Part shown: positions 1 through 12,100 of the stretch, one piece after another
How the letters are laid out: every line of letters starts with the position of its first letter
Position numbering within the stretch: the first letter of the stretch is position 1
Source of the DNA: Dromaius novaehollandiae
Taxonomy: Eukaryota; Chordata; Aves; Casuariiformes; Dromaiidae
Direction of reading: 5' to 3'
Assembly (NCBI RefSeq): GCF_036370855.1
Contig: NC_088106.1
Span: 31,448,501-31,512,500, forward strand
Length of the DNA: 64,000 nucleotides
The notes under the pieces: generated by a model
Database searches by the model: none
What the model was told of the DNA's origin: nothing
What the model saw: only the letters and a program-made list of their open reading frames with translations
Translations under genes and position numbers: made by a program

Positions 1-3000
1 GACGTCTTTTCAGCCCGACAGTTGCCCTTCTCGTGTTCAGGGCTTGTGGAGTGAGGCTCATCCACCTCCCGCAGCTCTTTGGGTCCATTACTGGTAAAGA
101 AGCAGGAGGTCCTTGTACTCTTTATTGGAGGGCTGGTAATCATTCTGCAAGTGTCTGAGAGGCCCATGCTGGTTTCTCACACACCCTCCATGCTGCCTGG
201 TTTAAGTCCCACCGTCCTGGGGCCATCTGCTTGCTGGTTGCCCAGCCATCTGACCCGCCAGCAGCTCTGCTGGTGGCCTTGTTTTCCCTTGCTCATGTCC
301 GGAGCACCGGGACCCTGTCTGCTGCCCTCCTCATTGAAATGGGATTAATTTGGCTTTGTCGTCTGGAGCTGAGATTTTCAGCGAAAGGCAGTTTCTTCGC
401 AGCTTGGCAGGGAGGGGTGCATGTCTGTATGTGTGCATATATCCTTGGATAAAGGACTTACACCTGGAAAAACCCCTCTGTCCAGAGGGCTGTTTGCTTT
501 CTGGCACATTTCTTCCGCCTGGAGGACAGCTTCGCCACCCTGGAGGTGCATGTTTAACGTGTTTGGGTTTATACAGCTCTCGGAAACGCCGTGTGTTGAC
601 ACAGGTAACACCACCGGGCTTGGTTCGACAGGCGTTTCGCCTGCTTTGCAAACCCTGGAAGGAGGCCAAGAGCCTGCAGCGATGGGAGACTGTTTCTCAC
701 CCAAATGCTGGCATGCTGGTGGAGCTAAGCGCGTTGAACCCCGGTCTTGGTCTTGGTCATAACAACGCGCAGGATGCTATAGAAGAGCCTGAGCAGCCTC
801 CTCCATGCCAGGGAGGATACCACAGGCTTGGAGGGAGGGGGGGGGGGAGTGGGGGCTGACAGCATGCATCCATGAGCCATCCCCGCCCAGGAACCTCCAT
901 CTCGGTTGCCTCCAAGCTGTTGCCTCAGAGACAACATTAATAGTTGTAGTTGCGGGTCCTACCACAAATCATTTGCTATCTCTAAAGAACAGGAAATAGG
1001 GGAAGACTCAAACCGCCTGCCCACTGCTTCTGCCTCTATTGCTTCCCCACAGCTCTTCTTCAGCCCTTGCACGTGCCCTCCTCACCGCAGCCTTTCCTGA
1101 GCCTCCAGGAGCTCTGCCCCGTCTCACCTTGTGCAGAGGCCTCTGGACAAGGTGACACAAGATGCTCATGGGGATGCTGCTCTATCAGAGTGGGGCAGGG
1201 GCAATGCCCCTGTCTCCACCAGTTGCCAGAGGAGATGGGCACGCTGGGGTCAGCTCGTTCTTAGAAAGCTTAGTTCTCCTGAGCCCATAATTTAAGGCAC
1301 TGGAGAGTCCTCAAAAAAATAGCAAGAGCCACCTAAGAGGCTAGAACATGAGCATGGTGGAGGAATAACACCCCAGAGGAGCTACCATCCTCCAGAAAAC
1401 CACCTTCTGCACTGCTTAAGGACCACAAGAACTGCTTTGGAAGGGGAACTTCTAGGGCTTTGCTGTGCACTGAGAGCAGACGAGGGGCCTTTCCTTACAG
1501 CAAGAGAAGAAAGGTGTGCTTGCTATTCCCCCGCCCCACACCCTGCCTTGGGGATTCACCCACTGGCAGCACTGGCCCCATTAAGTACAGGAGGAGTAGG
1601 GCTTGCGGGGAGATTTACCCCTTGCTTGATATTACTGATTTTTGCAGTTTTTAGCAGAGGAACAAGTTTTACAGAAAACAAAACTGGGAGAGGACTGGAG
1701 TACCAGCCCGGCTATGGGTGTGCATGCAGGGACACGTGTGGTTTGCTGTACTGGGAGCCCCCTGATGTAGCTAGGCGTTATGGGAAGTGCTGCTTACTGT
1801 GAGTGTCCAGGGATCCTATTGCAGCCCCAAATCTTGTTGCATAGAGGAGGACTCAGCCTGCAGCTCTTGCTAAATAAGCAGCTCTCACTGTGCTCTTCAC
1901 ACTTCTCCAGTTTCTGCTAAAGCAGAACATTCGCATACATTTTCCCTTTTTTCAAAAAGAAAGGAAAAGCATGACATACCTCGGCACAAGACAAACCAGA
2001 ACAACTCCCCACTCAGCAAGCTGACTATTACAGTGGCATCACAGGATTTCCTGAAACCCAGTAATGTCCAGCGAGGCACATGCAGAATTTGAAGAGAACT
2101 TCAGCAGAAATGAATGGGAAGTTCTTGGACCCACATATTTGAACCTTGATTGGAAAAAGCCCTGAGCAACCCGACCTCTTGAAGTTAGCGCTGCTTGAAG
2201 CAGATTAGCCTAAAGACCTGATCTTCCTTCCAACCTGAATTTGTCCTTGCTGCTAGATGCCTACAGGTTGCCCCATGCAAGAATCATCATTTAGAAGCTT
2301 CCACAACGTGTTTGTTTGCCAGAGTGGAAGAAAAAAACAACCCTGGTCGAGGTCTCTGGTGCCATGGCACTCTCCAGGGAAGGGAAAGAGATGCCTTCAG
2401 GGACTAAACAGCTGGTCTCACTCCTGGCTGATGTAACAGTGATATAACTCCTGGAATTCAACAGGGCTGAATCTATTTTGCTAAGTGTTTGGGACCCTGC
2501 TATCCACACCGCACTCACTGCCCTAAGGCCACAGTCTCACATAAGATGGAGCGCTATCAAAGCTTTGAGCACTTGAACTGTGCCCGGTACTCATGGCTAG
2601 TGCGTGTGGACAAAGACCGGTTTGGATGCCCATCAGGAATTGCTTAGCCTTGCCTAGGTACATTAGGAAACTGCTACGCTTCTTGGTACAGCTTAATACT
2701 TCAGGCACTACAGAAGAAGAGCAGCATTTCAAGGGCCTATTAAAAATGTGGCTCATGGCCAGCATGTGTGCACAGATTGAAGCAAGGTGCAGTACTGAAC
2801 AGCACCACGAAGAAAGGGGCTTGCATCACTCCACTGCCAGGGCTAGGAGCTGAGTTTGGCAGGTCCTCTGCAATCAGCATGAAAACAGGCTGCAAGAAAA
2901 GATCTGGCCAGGGTCACCTCCAGCTTGGTGGTGGAGCATTTCCAGCAGGACTGCTGCTGCCCTCAGGCCTTCTGTCCCAAAAGCAAGGCAGGGGTCTGGG

Positions 3001-4324
3001 AGCTGGTAGAAGCCCCAGTTGAGCTTGCTTTGACCAACCAAGAAAAGTGGGGATCAGCAAGTACCTGGTGCTAACACCAAAGTGACAGGGCAGTTGCAGG
3101 ATATTGGAGCTTGTTTTCTCAAGCCTGTCTGGAAAAAATACCCTTGAAATAAGTGAGTCAATCCCTTCCGTACCAGCCCTGCAATGCACGGGCTGGTTTC
3201 CTTGCCCAGAAAAGTCTGGCCCAAGCCTTTGCCCTCCACCCATGTCCTTCAGCTCACAGCCAGGGCCCCGCTGCTCTGTGAGGATTTTTCCATGCATGAA
3301 AAGGAGATCTGTGGGAGGCCAGTAAGCAGGTGAGCACATCATTTCCAGTGGCTCTTGGAGGAGCTTTCACCATCAGGTGCCAACACTTGAGAGGTCCAGA
3401 CCAGGAAGCCTGCAGCACGCCCCGTCTTCACACCACCTTGTGCCCCACTTGATGTCCTTGTCACAACTGGCCAACTTGGGGCCTCGTAGGCCAACACTGC
3501 TGGGATGGGAGGTGCACTTCTGGGCATCGCTGAGGGAGGCTGCGCACTTTGCTTTGCCAGACCACTGCACGAGGCAGAGCTGTGAAGAAGCATCCGTTGC
3601 AGTCAAGATCCTCCGATGACAAGGGAAAGAACCAGATTTTATTGGTACGTTGGCAGCTGCTTATTCAGCTCCTTCCCTGTTAAAACCCCAAAGGAAAACC
3701 GCAAAGGAGAGCAATGCCCCAGCTCTTCTGCGCCCTTGGTGAGGAGGAAGTCAGCGCAGGTGCTAGCGCAGGGGCTCGGGTTTCCAGGAGATGAGTGAAA
3801 GGGACAGGCGCTACCATACATGCCGGCTGAAAAGCTCTCAGGAAAAAGCAATATTAAATTGCAAACGGCCAGAAAGGAAGTGCCCCTGTTCACGAGTGGA
3901 TCCTCTCTCCGGACATTGCTTTGGGAAAGCCATGGCAACACCAAGGCCAGCTGGTGAAGGGAAGAAGGGTGGAAAGGGAGTTTAATGGTTTGAACTTAAA
4001 TATCCATCCGGTTTCAGTCCCTACAAAGGATGCAGGGGTCCACACGGCTCCGCTTCTGCCCGCACTCCCCGAGCCACATGCAGCAGGGCCGGAGGCTCCT
4101 GCGTTTCCAGGCAGGGGATCCTGCCTGCCCAGGAAAGCCCGGGAGACTCGGCCATTCCCTCTAACACCGACCACAGCCATCCTGCCCCCAAAAGCATGTT
4201 GCCAGGCCTCCCTCCCTCCACCCCCTGGGAATCCCCGGCCCTCCCAGTGCCGGCGAGAAGACGACACAGCCCCGATACCATCTAACGTTACACCCAAAAG
4301 ACAAGGCAGAGCGGGGAGGGACTG
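1..4324. other. Flanking DNA downstream of ETV5, no gene recognised
   Basis: This stretch lies beyond the ETV5 poly(A) signal. The open frames in it are short, overlap on both strands and show no family motif or splice-linked partner, so I treat them as chance. A G-rich run lies near 836-850. In other vertebrates the next gene on this side is TRA2B (from memory), but no TRA2B exon was recognised here. Confidence 0.6.
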
Positions 4325-5971
4325 AACAGAAAGCAAGATCCTTTATTGTACACAGTACAGAATGTAATGCAGCTTTGCAGGAGATACAGGGCCCTGCTCA
4401 AGTAAAGATTATTTCGAACCAATCCTCAGATTAACCCCCTCTGCACTGTAGACCTGCCGCACGGGACAAACGCTTAAAACCTATCCCCAAGGTGCAGCTC
4501 CTGCAACCGAACGCTTCCTGACTGTACAGGCCACTTTACACATCACGGCGAGAGTAACCAAGTCTACTGAGGGTTAATCTTCATACTTCCCCAAAAAAGA
4601 ATGAATCAGTCAAAAAAAACCAAAAAAACCAAAAAACCCAAAACAAAGCTAACTAAGGAGGAGAAAAAATTTCCTATACAGCATTTACAACAAAAACATG
4701 TAGCTTTTTTATTTTTTTTGGGGGGGGTATGCAGATATGTATATATGAGTGGTAGGAGTGTTAGGGACTGCAGCGGGGAGGGGGCAGGAGCTGGAAGGGA
4801 AGCGGGGTACGTTAACGTGGGGATACCCAGCGCTCCCGCCCCGTCTTTACAGCCCGAAGACATGCCGAGCAACGAGGCGGACAAAGCGGAGCTGCTCAGC
4901 GCGTTCCAGTCTCTGAGCCCCGCGAGGGGAGGATTCGAGTGGTGAAATGGAACGGACCAGATACTTCGTCCCGGCGAGGCATCGAGGGAGGTGCGGGTAC
5001 GGCCGGGAAACGCCGGGGGGAAGCCAGAGCGCTGGCAGGGTGGCCCCAGCGGGTCCCCCCCGCCCCACGCTGCGGGGCTCTCGTCGCACTGCCTGCCACC
5101 CCCAGGGGACCGGCGGCCTGTCTGCAAAAAAATAGGTTTGCCTTAAAATACAAAAAAAAAAAAAAAAAAAAAACAAAAAACCTACAAAAATCAGTTTAGA
5201 AACTTTTTCCTAAAACATCCAAAAAAAGAGGGGGGAGGGAAAAAAGGAGATAATTACTGCCGCCGTCACCTCCCCTGAAATTAAATCCATCGCGCGCAGC
5301 CTTGGAAGGGGAGGAGAAGCGACAGGGACGCGGAAAGGATGCAGGGCAGGCTGAAAAACCGTTATATCGAAGAACGACACTTAATTGGGACAACTGTCCG
5401 GCGGGTAGGAGTCTGCGTAGGAAGCAGCCAGGGAGGCTCCTCTGGGCGAGGGGAGGCTGCGGCGCACCATGCCCCCCCCGGCCACGCCGTGCCCCGCATC
5501 CGAGCCCCTTCCCCTCCCGAAACACATCCGGCGTCTGTGCAAATCAAAGCCCTTTCCAACGCCCAAGGCAGCTACGCGTATCGGGATCGACGCAAAGCAG
5601 ATTGTCGTGACGGTCCGGCGCAGAGGCGCGCGGGCTGGACCAGTCCCGCGGGCGCTGCTGGAGCCGGCATCAGAGACTCGGGGTTTCGCCCCCCCATCTC
5701 CCCAAAAACATCTCGCTGATGTTCGGCGGGAGGCGTCAGCCAGGGGCAGTCCTATGCACTAGCCCTTGGACAGGAAGGTCGGGAAGTCGACGGTGACGTG
5801 CACCAGCTATTTTAGATTCCTCCAATTGCGCTTAAAGGCCAGTTTGCGCATGCGCGCACGCATTTTGTTTGCATTTCTTTTTATAGGAACAGCAAAAAAT
5901 ATTCTTTATAAAATCGTTGCCCTCGCTTGCCCAAGCAGGATTGCTAGTGCTAGCTGCTCCGCTGGCTGCAG
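4325..5971 (-). other. ETV5: ETV5 3' untranslated region
   Basis: This runs from the base after the TGA stop to the predicted cleavage site, about 1.65 kb, and no further exon was found beyond it. It contains a U-rich stretch in the transcript (A22 on the plus strand at 5152-5173) and a CA-rich simple stretch near 4607-4645. The cleavage site is inferred from the poly(A) signal. Confidence 0.7.
4342..4347 (-). promoter_or_regulatory. ETV5: ETV5 distal poly(A) signal AATAAA
   Basis: On the minus strand the sequence reads TGTACAATAAAGGATC. It is the first strong AATAAA downstream of the ETV5 stop that is not inside an A-run. Cleavage would fall about 15-25 bases further, near 4320-4328. A second AATAAA at 4708-4713 sits inside an A-rich run and looks weaker. 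Confidence 0.75.
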
Positions 5972-6193
5972 TCAGTAGGCAAAGCCCTCCGCGTAGGGAA
6001 GGCCGCCGCAGTGATCCATCTCCAGGAGGTACGCCGGGCTGTCCTCGAAGTGCGTCAGCGGCAGGGTGTCGTCTTCGCTCACGTGGCAGTCGGGCTCCGC
6101 TTTCAGGAACGGGCGCTGATTGTCGGGGTAGGCCATGGAGAAGAGGGCGTCGGGGTCGCACACGAACTTGTACACATACCGCTCGCCGGCCAC
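5972..6193 (-). CDS. ETV5: ETV5 exon 13 (coding part): end of ETS domain and C-terminal domain
   Basis: It encodes residues 437-509 and the TGA stop at 5972-5974. It opens with [14 protein letters not shown], the last strand of the ETS domain, and ends LPYAEGFAY, the typical PEA3-group tail that carries a second activation segment. The acceptor is cttccag; the frame enters in phase 0. Confidence 0.97.
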   Translation of the reverse strand: MAGERYVYKFVCDPDALFSMAYPDNQRPFLKAEPDCHVSEDDTLPLTHFEDSPAYLLEMDHCGGLPYAEGFAY

Positions 6194-9100
6194 CTGGAAG
6201 CACACAGAGGCGTAAGGATGGTGGTGGTGGTGGGGTCTCCGTGCGAGCTCTGCGAGGGGCAGCGAGTGGGACTGAACCGTCTTGTCCCCCCAGAAAAGGG
6301 TACTTTAATGGGTGCTCGGGCTCTGCTTAATTAGCCTGGGTAAGGAAGGATGGGGGTGTTCATGCAGCCCAAGTGCCGAGTCCATGGTGGGACTTGGTTT
6401 GCCAACCAGCATCACCTCCCCCAGCGCATAGACAGTGCTGCCTCCAAGGGATTAAAAAGATTAAGGAAATCAAGAAAGAACCAAAGAACTGCACCTAAAC
6501 GACACTCAAATGGGGGTAAGTCACCCCTCCTGTCCCTCCCACCTTGGTACCAGGGGGCAATAAGAAAAGCACTGGGATGACCTGCACTTGGGTTAGGTCC
6601 TTCCCTCCCCTGTCTCATGTGCTGGGGTGACAGGGGTGACGGTCACCCTGCTGCGAGCTGCCCCCCCATGTTTTGCAGTCGGGTATTAGGCAGAATCACC
6701 TTCTGCATGATGCCCTTCTCATAGTAGTAGCGCAGAGACCGGCTGAGCTTATCGTAGTTCATGGCGGGCCGGTTCTTCTGGATGCCCCAGCGGCGCGCTA
6801 CCTGGAGAGAGAAAGGAAACAGCCGGGAAAGCTCAAGCTGTTGTTTGGACACAGGTCCTCCATAAATAAGATCAGAGCTGCAGAATATCCGATTGCAGAT
6901 TGGAAACGCATGATGGCAGCTCATTTCCAGCAGCTGGACCAACCAACAACTCTTTTAGGGGGAAATGAGCAGATATCCATGGGCTCCCTACACGCCCACC
7001 TCTTTCCTGCAAAATCCCCAATGCTGTGCCATAACCTACCCGCGGAGAGACCCATGAGGTTTCTGCGAGCTAATCGCAATAAAACCCAGTCCCAGGCACT
7101 GGAAGGACCCAAAGCCGAATGCCTAGCCTCAGAGCAGGATATCTGGTCTGGAGCATCTCCTACAGTAGCTGACTTTTGCACGCTGCCTTTTTCACCTTGC
7201 ACAGCAAAGAAATAGGACAGAAGCCATCTGCTCAGGACAGGAGCAATTCTTCTGCTCCTCAGCTACATAACAGAAAGATGAGCTAGTGCAATCGGGGGGA
7301 GACAAACATGAATTTAGGGCTGTCCTGCAGCTTCCTGCACTGGGACCCTACAGCGTGGGTGTAACAGCCAAGAGCACACTCTCCTTCTGGAGCCAGGTCC
7401 TCATAAGCACAGCAAAAGGTGCCCTTCCCCAGAGCAAAGCAACCGTGCTCAGAGGCTGGGGCTTGGCAGATTCATGCCAAGCAGAGGAGCCGAGCACCAT
7501 CAAAACCCCACTGAGCTAGGGCACGCGCCGGTACCACTGGCCGTCAAAGCATCAGCGAGAATCACTCCTTCCTCTCCCCAAATAGGGTGGCCACAGCCTG
7601 GCGTCCAGCTCCCCGCGGGCTGTGGCAGCGCTTGCTGCACGGCGGACGCCCCCGCAGCCCCTTGAAAATCTGGCCCGCTCCAAAAGGCAATGAATGCGAT
7701 TGTTGCTAAAGCAGTTCCAGATTCGAGTGCAGCCTGCCACAATGCAGACAGTGCTAAACTGGAGACCTAATCAAAAGACATTTGATTAGGGGAGCCTGCC
7801 AAAAAAGCAGTTTCAAAACCACAATTTCCATGCACAGTGTAACAGATATTATGGGCAATTACCCACAATGCACAGCTCAGCTCTACAGCTGGTTTCAATT
7901 ACTTCCCAAACAGCTCCTTCCTCTGTGTCACCCTGCAAAACTCTGCACAGCTCCGTGCAACGCTTCCAGGGAGGGACCAACGAAGCCCAGTGCAACCCCA
8001 GCTCAAAGCCACCAGTGAAACCACCGGCGGCAGGGGTGGGAACCGAAGGCAAAAAATATTAGAGCAGTTTTGGGCTGAGGGAGATGCAACCAAAGAGCTC
8101 CCCTCAGGCAGCTTCTTTGCAAAAACTTCAGCAGCAGAGGTGGAGGAAATTCCACCAGCCACTTTCAAGGAGCTTGGTGACGGGGGTCACCGTGAAGCTG
8201 CGGCTGCTCCCAGGGGCAAGCGGAGGCAAACTGATGCAGGACACAGGGTGGACAGATTGGGTCTCAAGGGAATTGCCCCATTTCGGAGGTAAGATGCATT
8301 CCCAAGTCTGGGGCAGGGAGCCAGCGCCTCCAGGAGAAACCCTGAGAAACAACCTTACACAGGACCGAGCATGGCTGTGGCTGGTGGGGGACCCAAGCCA
8401 CGCCACCACCGCCAAATTTTTGGTGGCCAGACTTGGACCTGAAGCTGCCCAGCTGCGCTGGGAGCAGAGGTCCTTCCACACAACGCTGCCGAGACAAGGA
8501 AAGAGGTACTGGCAGTGAAGAAAATCAAAGGCGCATTTTGACAGCTGTTTGGGCGCAGATGGATTGCCGCCTTTTCCCGCTCGCCCTCAAACAGCCCAAA
8601 AGCTGCCTGGAGAGCAGGACGCACACCTCACTTCAGGTGCAAGTGGGATTTTTCTTGCAGGAGCAATGCTGATCACAGATCTTTGCTAGGCAATAGGGCT
8701 CTGGGATTTATTTTTCCCATCTGAAGGCCAGGCTGCCCCTCACAACTGGATTCCAGCCTCTCCTAGCTTGCTGGGGAGGATGCGGAGAGCCGGCTTGATG
8801 ACTAGCCCCCTGCTAGCTATCCCTTCCTGGCCAAGACCCCTCCGGACACCAACCCGGGCTCCAGCACCCAGGGTGCTAGGGCAGAGGCGAGGGGTGGGGA
8901 CAGGTCCTACCACCCTCAGGTCCCCCACCACCCCAGGCTGGTGCCACCCGTACCTCCTCGGGCTCGATGAGCTTGAACTCCATGCCCCGGCCCGTCCAGG
9001 CGATGAAGTGGGCGTTGGCGGGGTCGTCCAGGAGCGTGACGAGGAACTGCCAGAGCTGCAGCGAGCCGCGGCGCTGGTACGGGGGCCCCTCGCGGTACAT

Positions 9101-12100
9101 GGTGGGCTCCTGCTTCACTTTGCCTGCTTCCGGCGAGACACGGGTGCTTCAAGCACGCTGCTGGCATTGGGAGCCCCCTGCCCATAGGGCTGGCTCGCCA
9201 GCCCCGGCTTTGCGCGGAGCCCGGCCCCGAACCTCCCTCCACTGGCCCGCCCCACACCTCACCCCACCTCCCATCTTCGCTTCTCACCCTCCAGTCTCTC
9301 CGGTACCACGCATGTGTCGTCAAAATACAATCGTGTGTCCTTTTCATACGAAAATCCTAGGAGGAGAAGAACGTCGGTCAGCACGGGGACCCACCACCGC
9401 CCCGGCCAGACCCATCACTGAGCTGCAAGCAAGCCTGGCCCAATCCAGTATGGACAGCAACTGGTCCCAGCCTGCCTAGAGGCAGGAGCAGCCCCAAGGC
9501 CCCATCTCCAGTTGTTTCTGGCCACGCCATAGGCTTCATTGCAGCCTTACCCTCCCCTCATCCCCCCTCCCCAAGCTAGAATAACCCCAAACCCTCTGAG
9601 CAACTATATGGGACACCTCATCCCCGATGGGGCCGGGTGGCCCACCACTCCCGCGGGCGCCCGCTGGGACCGGAGCAACTTAGTTGCTAAGCGTGAAGCT
9701 TTCTTCCCTCTGGAGCAGCTCCCAGCTCTGGAGACAGGGGCTGCACTTGGCCAGTCCCAGCGCATGCAAGAGTGCAGGGTCCACCCGAGAGGTGCAAGAC
9801 TCCCTCGAGAGCTCAAGCCACTGCCTGGCCTCCCATCTCCCTCCTGCACATGCCACAGGCTTCAGGAGCCCAAAGGTGAAGACTGGGCTGGAGGAAGACC
9901 TCCTGCAAGTAGGGGAGATGCCAGGAGCACTCACCGTCGTGGCTGCTGGGAAAGATGCCCCCTCCTCTCATGTACGAGGACTGGCAGTTAGGCACTTCTG
10001 CAACGGAGACGAAGGAGGGCATGTTAAGCCTCACGGCACGGTCCGACAGGGCACATCCACAAGACACCACATGGCATATGCCCTGATAGGTCTCACCCAA
10101 GTGCTCAGCTGCTTTTCCCAGGCAAGAAACCCATAAGGTCTTCTCCTCACACCCCTATCCCTCTACTCCAGGCACCACAACTCCTTTCCTCCAAGTGGTG
10201 CATCCCTCCCCGGGCCAGCCTGGGCCACCACGGCCTCGCCACCAGCACAGAACCAAAGCAGCCCATGTCTCGGAGAGGAAAGGCTGCTCAAGAGACCTTC
10301 GACAGCAAGGTCTAACTCAGCTCGGCTTTTCACCGAGCGCACTGAATTATTTGCGCCACGCGAGAGCTCTTTAACACGCGGGGCACGCAGAAAACTTTTG
10401 GCCACCTCCCTCCCCCTGCCATCTGCTAACGGCCATGCCGCAGCCCGAGGTCACGGTATTTTTAGGCCTAAGGCGATTAGAGGATTTTCCGTGATGTTAG
10501 TGGGGTTCGGTGCAAAGAGCCAGGAATCGGCGCCGGCCCCGGCGTTGCCCCCGGCGGGCCGGGTCTGGAGGGGGGCATCCGGCCCCCGCTCCCAAGCGCT
10601 TGCCCTGCCACAAGGGCGCGCGAGAAGCCGTCGGGCGCCCACAACCCGCCGCAGCTTACTGCGGCTTATGTGCAGCAACATCTGGTGAATGCCGGCTTTA
10701 TTCCTCCCCCCCGCCTCGCTTTGCTTTTGAAAGAAAGCAAGAAAGAGGAAAAGAAAGAAAAAAAAAAGAAGATAATCCACTGGTGTAACTAGGTTAAATA
10801 GCAGCCTGGAGCAGCCCCGGCAGCCTCTGCAGGGCTGGCGCCTGCAACCCCAAATCCCCCTTCCCGCAGCCATCCCGCGTCTCCGTGCTGCAGCATCCTG
10901 GTGCCATCCCAGCCCCTTGGATGCCTCCTGTCCCCCCCCAGCATCCGGGCGTGATACCAACCTGAGTCAATGCAGTAATCCCTGGGCTCCTGCTTGATGC
11001 CCATGGGGGCCTGGAAGCCGGGCCCGGGGGGGCCGGGCAGGCCGGCGACCCCCTGCTCGTAGAGCGGGTCGTGGTACTCCTGCTTGAATCCCTGAGGGGG
11101 GTGGGGGGCGGCGGGGACTATGGGCTCCGACAGCTGCCGGTGGTAGACGGGGCGGTTGTCGCCGGGGACCCCGGGCTGCGGCGGGAAGGGGTGGCAGGGC
11201 TCAGACATCTGTCTCTGAAACCTGGGTGGAGGAAAGGAGAGAGATGCGCCATTACTGGAGGGTGACCCCCGCTTTCGGGAGCCACAGGGTGCCCCCAGCC
11301 ACCCCTTCGGTGCGGGGAGAACAGCCCCGCCGACACGAGTTGGGGTAAGACCCGAGATGGGCTGCTCAGCAGGCGCTCGCCCGCCCCGGGGCTGGCTCCT
11401 GCCCCACTGGCTCGGTGGGATCTGGGCTCCCGGGGCTTCCCCGCTGAGCGGGGGCCTCTGCCCCTTGGGGGCTCCCGAATCCCGGGCCAGGAGCTTGCCC
11501 AAAGCAAGGCAGCAACCGGGATGAACTCCCAGGGGCGGGGGGGGGAAGACCACCATGACGCCCGGACATCTTTGTTGAGGCCTGTAGAGCAGCAAGAGGA
11601 GAAGGTCCACAGCACTGCTGCCCGCGAGACCTTGGGGCACGGGCGGCTGGGGCCTCCGGCCACGCTCCTCCCGGGCGCCCCACGGTTCAGACAGCGTTAG
11701 GGCTCCGTAGCAAGAGCTCGCGGCCACCACGGAGCAGATGGGGCTCAGGTCCCAGTCCCTGGGGGACCTCATGGCGGGCAGGGGAGCCCTCCTGCCCCGC
11801 CGAGGGCTGCCCACCCTCTGCCTCACCCAACACCCCTCCTCCAGGAGCCCGGAAACGGGGGCGGCGGAGGTGGCGAAGGCACCCAGGCGCCTGGGACGAG
11901 GCAGTTACGTAACGCCAAATCCACTCCGCCACCCCGCAGAGCCCGTCGGCCCCTAATCTGCCTCCGCGGCTGGGATTAAACCCTGAGCCCCGCGGCGGCA
12001 GGGAGGCAGGCAGCGCTGTTTCGGGAGAGGCCGCCCGACTGGCCCCAGCCCCGCACTGCCTGGGGGTCCCGCTCCAACCACGGCGGCACCTTGTCCCCGC

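Noticed and set aside
2523-2853. Possible retrocopy or transposon fragment near 2.5-2.85 kb
   Set aside because: Open frames here show no recognised protein family and no poly(A) tail or terminal repeats.
4708-4713. Proximal ETV5 poly(A) signal
   Set aside because: The AATAAA is embedded in an A-run and is likely accidental; the distal signal at 4342 is much better formed.
10789-11826. 345-codon minus-strand frame as one protein
   Set aside because: Only 10962-11221 is ETV5 exon 8; the rest is intron read through in a stop-poor region.
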